Shown: positions 1 through 8,987, counted from the first letter of the stretch. The stretch: DNA of 64,000 nt from Clostridiales bacterium (GCA_003150485.1 QALX01000004.1:117997-181996), one strand, 5' to 3'. The notes: generated from the letters alone by a model not told the origin. Program-made: numbers and translations.

Positions 1-2
1 AG

Positions 3-287
3 CAGTTGGCTGCATGGACTGCCATCCGATACAGCTCCGATCACATTTTCGACTACATAGAACTGGATGAGGAACACGCTATTTTCGAAGTGTCCGTGCC
101 GGCGACGTGGATTGAAAAAACAGTCGGACTGCTGGATATCCGAAAAAAATACAACATCAACATCATGGCTATCAAGCACAACGGCGCCATCAATCTCAAT
201 ATAACATCGGACACCTGTTTCCCCAGCGAGGACACCATCCTTGTCCTTGGAAGCATGAAAGACATTCAGAAGTGCTTCCACCTTTAA
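3..287 (+). CDS. TrkA/KtrA-type potassium uptake subunit, C-terminal part (5' end outside the window)
   Basis: This is the C-terminal end of a cytosolic regulator of a Trk/Ktr potassium transporter; the reading frame is already open at the window edge. About 94 residues are visible and look like an RCK_C (TrkA_C) domain: an FEVSVP strand, a hydrophobic helix leading to LLDIRKKY, then IMAIKHNG and a final ILVLGS strand. These strands are typical of the domain that binds nucleotide or c-di-AMP-like ligands in this family. The NAD-binding RCK_N half and any TrkH/KtrB gene would lie upstream. It is followed 21 bp later by a small membrane-anchored protein and then kdpDE, so the neighbourhood concerns K+ homeostasis. 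The family is fairly certain; Trk versus Ktr cannot be decided from this fragment. Confidence 0.8.
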   Translation, partial: QLAAWTAIRYSSDHIFDYIELDEEHAIFEVSVPATWIEKTVGLLDIRKKYNINIMAIKHNGAINLNITSDTCFPSEDTILVLGSMKDIQKCFHL

Positions 288-308
288 CCTGCGAAAGAAG
301 GTGATGCT

Positions 309-824
309 ATGAAAGAGGCGCTTCTCATCTGTGCCGTAGCCGCAGTCTTTGCTCTGGGCAATCTCGCCATGAAAAAGCTGGACGTTTTTCTTGAACGCAA
401 TCAAACTCAGCTCTCCGCCGCAATCGCGCTCCCTGCGCTCAGCATCGCGTTTGATAATTCCGCGACGATTGCATCGGTTTCGGATTTCCTGGAGGCGTTT
501 CTGCAAGCTAATCCTGCCTGTGAACTGCGTCTGTTTTCCGGCTCGGCAGAGGATATCCTGAAAAAGCTGGAGACAGCTGAGATTGATTTTGGCTTTCTGA
601 CGGCAGAGTCCGACCTCAGCAGTCATCCGCACCTCCATCTTTCCACCGTTGTGCTGGAACCCCATAGATTCATCGCCAGCTCCGTCAATCTGTCCGTGAC
701 CCCCCTTATCTATAACGGTGTGCTCACACAGATTGTGTGGTCGGAAACCAATGGGCATCCGCTGGCAAATCAGCTCCCTAACCTGATCGTCCGTTTTTAT
801 CACAGCAAACAGGTCCCATGCTGA
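309..824 (+). CDS. Membrane-anchored protein with a LysR-like substrate-binding half-domain
   Basis: A 171-residue protein of unassigned function. Residues 1-22 form one hydrophobic segment (signal anchor). From about residue 42 the pattern (LSIAFDNSATIASVSDFL, then ELRLFSGSAEDILKKLETAEIDFGFL) resembles the first half of a LysR-type effector-binding domain, a periplasmic-binding-protein fold. There is no helix-turn-helix in front and the second lobe is largely missing, so it is not a normal LysR regulator. The start has an acceptable ribosome site (GAAGGTG). It lies between the TrkA-type gene and kdpD on the same strand with short gaps, so it is probably co-transcribed. It could be an accessory sensor for potassium transport or a decayed regulator; the domain resemblance is my reading of the residue pattern. 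Confidence 0.55.
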   Translation: MKEALLICAVAAVFALGNLAMKKLDVFLERNQTQLSAAIALPALSIAFDNSATIASVSDFLEAFLQANPACELRLFSGSAEDILKKLETAEIDFGFLTAESDLSSHPHLHLSTVVLEPHRFIASSVNLSVTPLIYNGVLTQIVWSETNGHPLANQLPNLIVRFYHSKQVPC

Positions 825-949
825 TGTGCTTCGAGTAGAAATGGTACGGAAACTGTGCTAACATATTGACTGAATTCCAGCGCTGTTCTCAATGATTCTT
901 TCCCGGCGCTGCTCTGTCTACAGCGCCTAACTCAGATGGGAGTGATCAC

Positions 950-3652
950 ATGGAAGACAACAGACAGAATCCCGACCAGCTGTTAAAGGCGGTCCAAAAG
1001 GCGGAGAGGAATCCCTCAGGCGGCCATTTGAAAATATTCTTTGGATATGCCGCCGGTGTCGGAAAAACCTATGCAATGCTGCAAGCTGCTCATGCCGTAA
1101 AACGGCACGGGATTGATGTGGTCGCAGGCTACATCGAGCCACATGCCCGCCCGCAAACCGCCGCTCTGCTCAACGGGATGGAGTGCCTTCCCAAACTCAC
1201 CGCAGCACACAACGGTATTGCTTTACAGGAGTTTGACATTGATGCCGCAATTGCGCGGAACCCTCAGCTCATTCTTGTGGATGAATTGGCCCACACCAAT
1301 GCAGACGGCTGCCGCCACACCAAACGGTATCAGGATATCCAGGAGCTTCTGAAAGCAGGCATCGATGTCTACACAACGGTGAATGTCCAGCACATCGAAA
1401 GTCTGAATGACACCGTTGCCTCCATCACCGGCGTGCTCGTGCGGGAGCGTATCCCCGATTCCGTGTTTGACAACGCCGACCAAGTCGAACTTGTGGATAT
1501 CGAGCCGCAGGAACTCATTGATCGGCTGAATACCGGCCAGGTGTACCGGGAGGCCCAGGCTAAAAAAGCCGTTGAGAATTTCTTTACCGTGGAAAACCTG
1601 ACGGCCCTCCGGGAAATTGCCCTGCGGCGCTGCGCAGACAGAGTAAACCTTTTAACCGAAACCGCACGGGTCAAACGCCACGGCGATTACCACACAGACG
1701 AGCATATTCTGGTATGCCTCTCCTCCTCCCCCTCCAACGCCAAAATCATCCGCACCGCTGCCAGGATGGCAAGCGCTTTCCGCAGCGCCTTTACCGCCCT
1801 GTTTGTGGAAACCCCTGACTTCCCCGCCATGGATCAGGAGGATGTGAAACGGCTCCGGACAAATATGCACCTTGCAGAACAGCTGGGCGCCAAAATCGAA
1901 ACGGTTTACGGCGACGATATTCCATTCCAGATCGCAGAATTTGCCCGCCTATCCGGTGTGTCCAAAATCGTCGTGGGGCGCAGCACTGCCACAAAAAAAC
2001 GGCTGTTCCGCAAGCCGGCTTTCACCGAGCAGCTCATCGCAAACGCGCCAAATCTGGATATCCATATTATCCCCGATTCCATATCGAGCACCTCCGTCTA
2101 TCGTCCGAAAAAAGCAAAGAGAACCAGCGGCATTGTCTTCTCCGCAGCCGATATTCTCAAAAGCACCGGCATTTTAATTGCCGCAAGTTTGATCGGCTTT
2201 CTGTTCTATCATCTCGGTTTCGAGGAGGCAAATATCATTACTGTCTACGTTCTGGCCGTGCTCGTCACCTCTGTGACCACAACCAATCGCGTCTACAGTC
2301 TGATTTCCTCCGTCGTCAGTGTTCTGGTGTTTAACTTTCTGTTTACAGAGCCGAAATTCACCCTCCAGGCGTATGACAAGGGATATCCCGTCACGTTTCT
2401 GATTATGTTTTTGGCGGCGCTTTTGACCAGTTCCCTGGCCGTCAAGCTGAAAAACCACGCAAAACAGTCAGCACAGGCTGCGTTCCGCACAAAGGTGCTG
2501 CTGGACACCAATCAATCCCTGCAACAGGCCAAGAGCCGGGACGATATTATGGCAGTGACCGCCAGCCAGCTGATCAAACTGCTTGGCAGGGACATCATCG
2601 CATACTTTGCGGAAAATGGCACTTTGAGCGCCCCCGCTCTTTTCCCGGCATCTGAGAAAGCGCCGGCAGATGAATGGGTTTCCGAAAATGAACAGGCAGT
2701 TGCGGCGTGGGTCTTAAAGAATAATAAGCACGCGGGGGCAACTACGCAAACCCTTTCCAATGCCCGCTGCCTGTATCTGGCGGTGCGGGTCAACGACCGG
2801 GTATACGGTGTGGTTGGCATCGTCATCGGGGAGCAGCCTCCGGATGCCTTCGAACGCAGTATTGTGCTGTCGATTCTCGGCGAATGCGCTTTGGCCCTGG
2901 AAAACGAAAAAAACGCCAGAGAGAAAGAGCAGGCCGCTATCCTGGCAAAAAATGAACAGCTGAGAGCAAACCTTCTCCGTACAATTTCACACGATTTGCG
3001 GACACCGCTCACCTCTATCTCCGGCAACGCCAGCAATTTGCTGTCCAACGGCGCTTCCTTTGACGCAGATACCAAAAAGCAGCTCTACACGGATATTTAT
3101 GACGACTCCATGTGGCTGATCAATCTCGTGGAAAACCTGCTCTCTGTGACGCGGCTGGAAGAGGGCCGTTTGAATCTGAGTCTTTCCGAAGATTTAGTCG
3201 ATGACGTCATCATCGAGGCGCTGCGGCATGTAAACCGCAAAAGCGTGGAACATCATATCGAGGTGGAAAATGAGGACGAATTTCTACTCGCCAAAATGGA
3301 CGCAAAGCTCATTGTCCAGGTGGTAATCAATATTGTGGACAATGCAATCAAATACACGCCCAAGGGGTCGCACATCCTGATCTCCACCAAAAAGCAGTAT
3401 GATAAAGCCGTCATTTCCATCGCCGATGACGGTGCCGGGATTCCAGATGAAATGAAGCCGCGGGTTTTCGATATGTTTTTCAGCGGCGCAAATCAAATCG
3501 CAGACAGCCGCCGCAGCCTGGGGCTGGGCCTGTCGCTGTGCAAATCCATCATAAACGCCCACGGCGGATGCATTTCCGTCTCGGACAACCCACCGCACGG
3601 GACGGTATTTACCTTTACATTGCCTGCCGGGGAGGTCGAGTTACATGAATAA
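950..3652 (+). CDS. kdpD: Potassium sensor histidine kinase KdpD
   Basis: Membrane histidine kinase of the KdpDE pair, which responds to K+ limitation or turgor. At 900 residues it is full length. Domains in order: KdpD N-terminal domain with a Walker-A-like GYAAGVGKTY near residues 32-41 and the conserved DELAHTN; a universal-stress-protein domain (about 245-370); a four-helix DUF4118 membrane block (about 395-500); a GAF-like domain; HisKA with the phospho-acceptor histidine at residue 681 in SHDLRTPL; and HATPase_c with NAIKYTP and DDGAGIP. It overlaps kdpE by 8 bp, which implies translational coupling. The pump genes kdpFABC are not adjacent; a TrkA-type gene is upstream instead, so the pair may control Trk/Ktr here (inference). 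Confidence 0.95.
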   Translation: MEDNRQNPDQLLKAVQKAERNPSGGHLKIFFGYAAGVGKTYAMLQAAHAVKRHGIDVVAGYIEPHARPQTAALLNGMECLPKLTAAHNGIALQEFDIDAAIARNPQLILVDELAHTNADGCRHTKRYQDIQELLKAGIDVYTTVNVQHIESLNDTVASITGVLVRERIPDSVFDNADQVELVDIEPQELIDRLNTGQVYREAQAKKAVENFFTVENLTALREIALRRCADRVNLLTETARVKRHGDYHTDEHILVCLSSSPSNAKIIRTAARMASAFRSAFTALFVETPDFPAMDQEDVKRLRTNMHLAEQLGAKIETVYGDDIPFQIAEFARLSGVSKIVVGRSTATKKRLFRKPAFTEQLIANAPNLDIHIIPDSISSTSVYRPKKAKRTSGIVFSAADILKSTGILIAASLIGFLFYHLGFEEANIITVYVLAVLVTSVTTTNRVYSLISSVVSVLVFNFLFTEPKFTLQAYDKGYPVTFLIMFLAALLTSSLAVKLKNHAKQSAQAAFRTKVLLDTNQSLQQAKSRDDIMAVTASQLIKLLGRDIIAYFAENGTLSAPALFPASEKAPADEWVSENEQAVAAWVLKNNKHAGATTQTLSNARCLYLAVRVNDRVYGVVGIVIGEQPPDAFERSIVLSILGECALALENEKNAREKEQAAILAKNEQLRANLLRTISHDLRTPLTSISGNASNLLSNGASFDADTKKQLYTDIYDDSMWLINLVENLLSVTRLEEGRLNLSLSEDLVDDVIIEALRHVNRKSVEHHIEVENEDEFLLAKMDAKLIVQVVINIVDNAIKYTPKGSHILISTKKQYDKAVISIADDGAGIPDEMKPRVFDMFFSGANQIADSRRSLGLGLSLCKSIINAHGGCISVSDNPPHGTVFTFTLPAGEVELHE

Positions 3653-4346
3653 ACCTACAATTCTAGTGGTAGAAGACGATTCATCGGTAAAAAACCTGAT
3701 TACAACCACGTTAAAAGCCCATGACTATCGCCATTTGACCGCGCCGAACGGCGCTTCCGCAATTCTGGAAGCCTCTTCTCACAATCCGGATATTGTCCTT
3801 CTTGATCTGGGCCTTCCGGACATCGACGGCGTAGAGGTCATAAAAAAAATCCGCACATGGTCGAATATGCCCATTATTGTGATCAGTGCGCGCAGCGAAG
3901 ATACGGACAAAATTGACGCGCTGGACGCAGGGGCGGACGATTACCTGACAAAACCCTTTTCCGTAGAAGAGCTGCTGGCACGGCTGCGCGTCACGCAAAG
4001 GCGGCTGGCTATGATGCAGAGCGAGTCTTTTACAGCGTCGTCCGTTTTTACAAACGGCCGGCTGCGCGTGGATTATGCCGCTGGATGCGCTTATCTGGGG
4101 GGCGAGGAACTGCACCTGACACCGATTGAATACAAATTGCTGTGTCTGTTATCCAAAAACGTCGGCAAGGTGCTGACCCACACCTTTATCACTCAAAATA
4201 TCTGGGGCAGCAGCTGGGACAACGATATCGCCTCCCTGCGGGTGTTTATGGCCACGCTGCGCAAGAAAATTGAGCAGAAGCCACATTCTCCTCAGTACAT
4301 TCAAACCCACATCGGCGTGGGGTACCGAATGCTGAAAGTGGAGTAA
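3645..4346 (+). CDS. kdpE: Response regulator KdpE, OmpR/PhoB family
   Basis: DNA-binding partner of KdpD. The 233-residue protein has a receiver domain (1 to about 120) with acidic pair D11-D12, phospho-acceptor D54 in LLDLGLPD, the switch serine in VISARS and the conserved lysine in LTKPF. An OmpR-type winged helix (about 135-230) follows, with LTPIEYKLLCLL and the ending GVGYRML. The start overlaps the end of kdpD by 8 bp. A strong terminator follows at 4398-4438, so the K+ sensing operon ends here. Target promoters cannot be seen. Confidence 0.95.
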   Translation: MNKPTILVVEDDSSVKNLITTTLKAHDYRHLTAPNGASAILEASSHNPDIVLLDLGLPDIDGVEVIKKIRTWSNMPIIVISARSEDTDKIDALDAGADDYLTKPFSVEELLARLRVTQRRLAMMQSESFTASSVFTNGRLRVDYAAGCAYLGGEELHLTPIEYKLLCLLSKNVGKVLTHTFITQNIWGSSWDNDIASLRVFMATLRKKIEQKPHSPQYIQTHIGVGYRMLKVE

Positions 4347-4397
4347 ATCAACGCTGCGAAAAGTCATTTCCGCGTCTGCTGCCGCATAAACAGCAAG

Positions 4398-4438
4398 GGA
4401 CCGCTGGGTTTCCATCCGGAAACCCAGCGGTCCTTTTT
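4398..4438 (+). terminator. Rho-independent terminator after kdpE
   Basis: A perfect 16-bp stem (4398-4413 with 4418-4433) closes a 4-nt loop and is followed by five T on the plus strand. It ends the trk/kdpDE transcript and separates it from the convergent hydrolase gene. Confidence 0.9.
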
Positions 4439-4488
4439 ACGCCCTGCCGCTCTCGCTGACAGCGGCGCATAACTTGATTCGTCTCCTG

Positions 4489-5229
4489 TTACCGCTTCGC
4501 AAAGAAGTCGATGGCCGCCTGGAGCGCCCGCTCCGGGTTGCCGGGCTCCATAAGCCGGTGCTCCGCGCCGGGCACCAGGATCAGCTCTGCCCCCTTCTCC
4601 GCCGCAAACTTCCGGGCCGCAGCTGGAGAGGCTGTGCTGTCCTGTTCGCCATGGATCATCCGCAGCTGGGCGGTCCCGGCCTGGTACAGCTGGAAAACAT
4701 CGTACTGGCTCAGGTTCTCGCAAAAGGCCCTGGTCAGCTTCAGGGGTCGGTTATAATCGGTCAGATCGCAATATCCGTCCCGCTGAAATGCCTCGTTTTC
4801 CCCGGCGATCTGCCAGATTAGACGGGGCATGTCGATGGCGGCAGAGCGCAGATAGGCTTTCCTCCCCCAATGGGGCCGAGTGGCCAGGTAGAGCAGCACG
4901 GTATAGGCGCCGAAGCTGGAACCAAAGTAAACAATTTCCGCGTCAGGAGCCAGTTCCCGCACCCGGGCCTCCGCCGCTCCGCAGCTGTCCAGGCAGTGCT
5001 CCATGGTCAGCTGGTCGCCGGTGAGGGGGCTGTCCCCGTGGGCCGGAAAATCAAAGCCGTATACCCCGAAGCCCGCCGCCTTCAGTCCCTCAGTCATAAA
5101 CAGCGGTGTGTGGCCCCGCTTTTCGCTGCCGAAGCCGTGGGCCATCAGGACCACCGTACCCTCCCCCTCCACAGCGTTGAGACCGGGAACCTGGAAGCCG
5201 GATTCCGCAGTTAACTGTTCTGTTTTCAT
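4489..5229 (-). CDS. Alpha/beta-hydrolase (serine esterase/lipase-like)
   Basis: A cytosolic alpha/beta-hydrolase of 246 residues with no signal peptide. The oxyanion-side motif VLMAHGFGSEKRG comes early, followed by GFDFPAHGDS. The nucleophile elbow is FGSSFGAY (GxSxG), an acidic residue lies in HGEQDSTASP, and the catalytic histidine is in GAEHRLMEPG near the C-terminus. The layout matches small esterases and acyl-hydrolases of the Hydrolase_4 type; the substrate cannot be named. The ATG at 5229 is chosen, but a TTG at 5235 is better spaced from the ribosome site CAGGAG and is possible. It is a single gene on the minus strand between two plus-strand units. Confidence 0.75.
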   Translation of the reverse strand: MKTEQLTAESGFQVPGLNAVEGEGTVVLMAHGFGSEKRGHTPLFMTEGLKAAGFGVYGFDFPAHGDSPLTGDQLTMEHCLDSCGAAEARVRELAPDAEIVYFGSSFGAYTVLLYLATRPHWGRKAYLRSAAIDMPRLIWQIAGENEAFQRDGYCDLTDYNRPLKLTRAFCENLSQYDVFQLYQAGTAQLRMIHGEQDSTASPAAARKFAAEKGAELILVPGAEHRLMEPGNPERALQAAIDFFAKR

Positions 5230-5413
5230 GGTCAAATCACACTCCTGACAGTTTTTTTCTCTCAGTATAAGAGCAAGCCCCAGCCGTTGTCAATGGGCTG
5301 TACCGGAGCAGAAACCGGCGCGGAGGCAGAAAGTTTTGGTTGCACCCCAGAGAGAGAAATGATATGATAAAAATGTTATACTTACCATATAAAGAAAACG
5401 GAGGTTACACGAC

Positions 5414-5836
5414 ATGCTGCCTGTGACAGAAGCGTTTATGAACGCATTTAAAGAGAGTGAGTTCGAATGTGAGCTGTATGAATCGGAAACCGAGGACCGG
5501 GTACACATTCTGGTCAACGGCGAGGTGTTCGGCCCCCGCTACCTGGTGGCCCGCTTTCCCCGGGAGGGCGGTTATGTCTCTGTGATGCTTCCGGAGTTTA
5601 TTGAGATCCCCAAGGGCAAGAGTCATGTGGCCGTCACCACCGCTAACGATCTGCACCGGACCTCTCACCTGGTCAAGTTCTGGGTGGATAAGAAGAACCG
5701 GACCGTCTGGGCCATCGCCCACACCTTTGTGCAGGAGGCGGACGCCGTAGCCATGACCACCGACGCTGTCGCCCTGCTGATGAACTACTGCAACCGGGTC
5801 TATCCCACCTTTGAGAAGGCATTTCAGACTGTCTGA
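5414..5836 (+). CDS. YbjN-like small acidic protein
   Basis: A soluble protein of 140 residues with no membrane segment or recognisable catalytic motif. The pattern (an N-terminal helix, strands around CELYESETEDRVHILVNG and SVMLPEFIEIP, then VWAIAHTFVQEADAVAMTTDAVALLMNYCNRVYPTFEKAF as a long C-terminal helix) looks like the YbjN / type-III-chaperone-like fold. That is a fold-level guess rather than a function. It has a clean ribosome site (GGAGG 14 bases before the ATG) and its own terminator, so it is monocistronic. Confidence 0.55.
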   Translation: MLPVTEAFMNAFKESEFECELYESETEDRVHILVNGEVFGPRYLVARFPREGGYVSVMLPEFIEIPKGKSHVAVTTANDLHRTSHLVKFWVDKKNRTVWAIAHTFVQEADAVAMTTDAVALLMNYCNRVYPTFEKAFQTV

Positions 5837-5870
5837 GTCCGCAGGTTCTAATTTGCATCACCGGGCAGAA

Positions 5871-5910
5871 AAACCCGCCGCCGGCAGGAAATCCAGCGGC
5901 GGGTTTCTTC
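5871..5910 (+). terminator. Terminator after the YbjN-like gene
   Basis: An 11-bp stem (5871-5881 with 5896-5906) is followed by a short T-rich tail. It isolates the upstream gene from the glycine riboswitch leader. Confidence 0.75.
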
Positions 5911-6077
5911 CGTCTCCGGACCATCCCGGCGCCCCCTTTTGCCCACCGCTTTCCCTCTGCCCCGCCGCTCTTGACAAGTTTCTGCCGATGTGATATTTTA
6001 CCTAAAAAGGGTGCAGTTTTATCCCCCTTTTTTGCAGGTTTTCATTCAATTTTTAATATTTTGATCGGATGATTAGT

Positions 6078-6242
6078 TCGGGAGAGACTGCGCTTCGCCG
6101 TGGCACCGAAGGGGTATGCAAAAACTCTCAGGTAAAAGGATCGGGCTAGGACGACACTCCGGAGAGTGGCGGCGGTTTGCCGCTCACCAACGGGGCAACT
6201 TGCGGACTGCCGTCTGCGGGGAATCTCTCAGGTAAAGGGACG
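6078..6242 (+). promoter_or_regulatory. Tandem glycine riboswitch (two aptamers)
   Basis: Two consecutive glycine aptamers lie in the leader of the glycine cleavage operon. The first (about 6078-6150) carries the hallmark blocks GGAGAGACTG, GGCACCGAAGGGG and AACTCTCAGGTAAAAGGA. The second (about 6160-6242) repeats them as GGAGAGTGGC, ACCAACGGGGCAA and TCTCTCAGGTAAAGGGAC, with a longer variable arm. A terminator hairpin follows directly (6243-6282), so the likely logic is an ON switch: glycine binding prevents termination and lets the gcv genes be transcribed. The tandem arrangement is the classic form for this class. Confidence 0.95.
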
Positions 6243-6282
6243 GAGGCACAAAATTCTCACAGGGAATTTTGCGCCTCTTTTT
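6243..6282 (+). terminator. Riboswitch-controlled terminator (expression platform)
   Basis: The stem 6243-6256 pairs with 6264-6277 (14 positions, one A-C mismatch) and is followed by TTTTT at 6278-6282. It begins one base after the second glycine aptamer, so it is the expression platform of the riboswitch. Confidence 0.9.
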
Positions 6283-6338
6283 GCGCGCTCAAACAGCATA
6301 TTGTACGTTATCAAGGTCAAAAAAGGAGACAAATAACC

Positions 6339-8987
6339 ATGAGTGATCTCAAACGCACCCAGCTCTATAACGTCCACATCCAGGCCGGCGCCTCTATGGT
6401 GGACTTCGGCGGCTGGGAAATGCCCATCCAGTACCCCACCGGCATCGTCGCCGAACACTTGTACACCCGCCACGCATGCAGCCTCTTCGACGTGTCCCAC
6501 ATGGGTCGGCTGCTGGTGGAGGGCCCGGACCGGGTGAAATTTTTGCAGCATGTCCTCAGCAGCAACGTACTGGCCCTGGATCTGAACCAGGCCCAGTACT
6601 GTATCATTCCCGACCAGGACGGCGGCGCCGTAGACGACGCCTACCTGTACCGCTTTGAGGAGAACCGCTTTCTGCTGGTGGTCAACGCCGCCAATACCGA
6701 CAAGGATCTGGCGCACCTGAACAAAATCCTCCCGGACTACAACTGCTCCATCACCAACATCACCGGGGATGTGGCCGCCATCGCCGTCCAGGGCCCCAAG
6801 AGCAAGGAGTTGCTCACCACGCTCTCCGGCGGCGTTGCCGTCACCGAGCCCATGAAAAACGCTCTGAATACGCTCACTTTCGAGGGCCGCACTGTCCAGG
6901 TGTCCAAGACCGGCTACACCGGCGAGCCCCTGGGCTATGAGGTCTACATTGAGAGCGGCGAGGCCGCCTGGCTGTGGAACCGCCTGGTAGAGCTTGGGGC
7001 AAAGCCCGCGGGCCTGGGCGCCCGGGACACCCTCCGGCTGGAGGCCGGCTTCCCCCTGTACGGCCATGAGCTGGGCACCGCCCCCGACGGCAGCACCATC
7101 CCCATCTTCGCCATCCCCATGGCCCGGTTCGCCGTCAGCTTCTCCGACCAGAAGGGGGATTACATCGGCCGCAGGCATCTGGAAGTCCAGTCCGACGCCT
7201 TTCAGCGGATCATGAACCGGGATTTCAGTGATATGGCCACCCTGCCCAAGCGGATCCAGCCCATCGCACTGGTGGGCCGGGGCGTCATGCGGGCCGGTAT
7301 GCCGATTTATCGGAATGACGAGGTCATCGGCTGGGTGACCAGCGGCACCATGGTACCCTATTACCGCCACGAGGGCCTGGGCCTGGCCACCAAGATTCTG
7401 GACACCACTGCCAAGCGGGCCATCGGCCTGGCGTACCTGGCCAGCGACGTGCTGGAGGACGACCTGGTGGAAGTGGACATCCGCGGCAAGCGGGTTCAGG
7501 CCGTCATCCCGCCCTACCACATGCGGGTGGACGCGCCGCCCTTCGCCCGTCCCATTATCTACAAGGCGGATGAGGAAGCAGCCGCACCGGATACCGGCGA
7601 CCGCAAGGGCAAGGCAATCAATCTGCTCCGCCGGGCGTCCGAAAACCATCAGTGGCGTCAGAAGTGCTGCATCAACCTGATCCCCTCGGAAAACAGCGCC
7701 AGCCGCGCCGTTCAGCTCCTGTGCGCCTCCGATCCGGCCTTCCGCTACGCAGAGCACAAGAAGATCAAGTCCTTCTATGACGCGGACATCTTCTACTATC
7801 AGGGCACCCGGTTCATCGACGAGGTGGAGCAGATGGTGACCGAGCAGATGAAGCAGTACCTGGGCTGCGCCGAGGTGGAGACCCGGGTCACCAGCGGCCA
7901 GATGTCCAACATGGCCGTGTTCTCCGCCCTGATGGACTGGAAAAACCGTCTGGACCGGAAGCACACCCCTCAGCGCCTGGGCTACGTGATGAACAACCAC
8001 ATCATTAAGGGCGGCCATTTGTCCGCTCAGCCCATGGGCGCCCTCCACGACTACATCGCCGTGGACCCGGTCACCGAACGCTCCGCCGTAGTCAACTTCC
8101 CGGTGTGCCCGGACAACATCTACAAGATCGACGTGGAGGAGACCAAAAAACTCATTGAGCAGTACCGGCCCGAGCTGATCATCTTCGGCAAGAGCATGGT
8201 GCTCTACCGGGAGCCGGTGGCCGCTATCCGCCAGTTCCTGGATGAACAGAACATCCCCGCCACCATTATGTACGACATGGCCCACGTCCTGGGTCTGGTG
8301 GGTGACCACTTCCAGAAGCCCTTTGAGGAGGGCGCAGAGATCGTCACCGGCTCCACCCACAAGACCTTCTTCGGTCCCCAGCGGGGCGTCATCGGCGTCA
8401 ACTACCGGAAGCCCGACCTGAAATACGGCCTGTGGGAGACCATTGAGTCCCGCACCTTCCCCGGCAGCGTCTCCAACCACCATCTGGGCACCCAGCTGGG
8501 CCTGCTGATGGCCGCCTACGAGATGAATACCTTCAAGGACGAGTACCAGAAGGCAGTCATTGAAAACGCCAAGCACTTCGCCCAGGCTCTGAAGGCCCAG
8601 GGGCTGGACGTGGCCGGCGATCCCGCCATCGGCTACACTGAGACCCATCAGGTCATCGTCTCCGTGGGCTACGGCTCCGGCCCCGAGGTGGCGGAGCGCC
8701 TGGAGGAGAACAACATCATCGTCAACTACCAGGCTACCCCCGACGAGGAGGGCTTCACCGCCTCCGGCGCCCTGCGCATGGGCGTCAGCGAGATGACCCG
8801 CTTCGGCTTCGGCAAGGAGGACTTTTCCCAGCTGGCCGAGCTGATGGCAGACTGCATCCTGCGGGCCAAGGACGTGAGCGGCGACGTAGAACGGCTCCGG
8901 GCCGCCCACACCCAGATGGGTTACTGCTTCGACGGCCCCGAGCTGGAGGAAGCCATGGAGGGCCTGCTGGGGCAGATCGGCCTGTAA
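6339..8987 (+). CDS. gcvT-glyA: GcvT-GlyA fusion: glycine cleavage T protein joined to a serine hydroxymethyltransferase-like domain
   Basis: An 882-residue fusion. Residues 1 to about 410 are aminomethyltransferase (T protein), which moves the aminomethyl group from lipoyl-GcvH to tetrahydrofolate, giving methylene-THF and ammonia; LGARDTLRLEAGFPLYGHEL is diagnostic. From about residue 425 a PLP-dependent SHMT-like domain follows, with LIPSENSAS, HVLGLVGDHFQ and the PLP lysine K675 in GSTHKTFFGPQRG. The usual SHMT signature YxEGYPGxRYYGG is replaced by a divergent YAEHKKIKSFYDADIFYYQG, so exact activity is less certain. The start is ATG 6339 behind AAAAGGAGAC; the frame is open further upstream, but only through the riboswitch. 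It is the first gene of the riboswitch-controlled operon, and the fusion could pass methylene-THF straight to serine synthesis. Confidence 0.92.
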   Translation: MSDLKRTQLYNVHIQAGASMVDFGGWEMPIQYPTGIVAEHLYTRHACSLFDVSHMGRLLVEGPDRVKFLQHVLSSNVLALDLNQAQYCIIPDQDGGAVDDAYLYRFEENRFLLVVNAANTDKDLAHLNKILPDYNCSITNITGDVAAIAVQGPKSKELLTTLSGGVAVTEPMKNALNTLTFEGRTVQVSKTGYTGEPLGYEVYIESGEAAWLWNRLVELGAKPAGLGARDTLRLEAGFPLYGHELGTAPDGSTIPIFAIPMARFAVSFSDQKGDYIGRRHLEVQSDAFQRIMNRDFSDMATLPKRIQPIALVGRGVMRAGMPIYRNDEVIGWVTSGTMVPYYRHEGLGLATKILDTTAKRAIGLAYLASDVLEDDLVEVDIRGKRVQAVIPPYHMRVDAPPFARPIIYKADEEAAAPDTGDRKGKAINLLRRASENHQWRQKCCINLIPSENSASRAVQLLCASDPAFRYAEHKKIKSFYDADIFYYQGTRFIDEVEQMVTEQMKQYLGCAEVETRVTSGQMSNMAVFSALMDWKNRLDRKHTPQRLGYVMNNHIIKGGHLSAQPMGALHDYIAVDPVTERSAVVNFPVCPDNIYKIDVEETKKLIEQYRPELIIFGKSMVLYREPVAAIRQFLDEQNIPATIMYDMAHVLGLVGDHFQKPFEEGAEIVTGSTHKTFFGPQRGVIGVNYRKPDLKYGLWETIESRTFPGSVSNHHLGTQLGLLMAAYEMNTFKDEYQKAVIENAKHFAQALKAQGLDVAGDPAIGYTETHQVIVSVGYGSGPEVAERLEENNIIVNYQATPDEEGFTASGALRMGVSEMTRFGFGKEDFSQLAELMADCILRAKDVSGDVERLRAAHTQMGYCFDGPELEEAMEGLLGQIGL

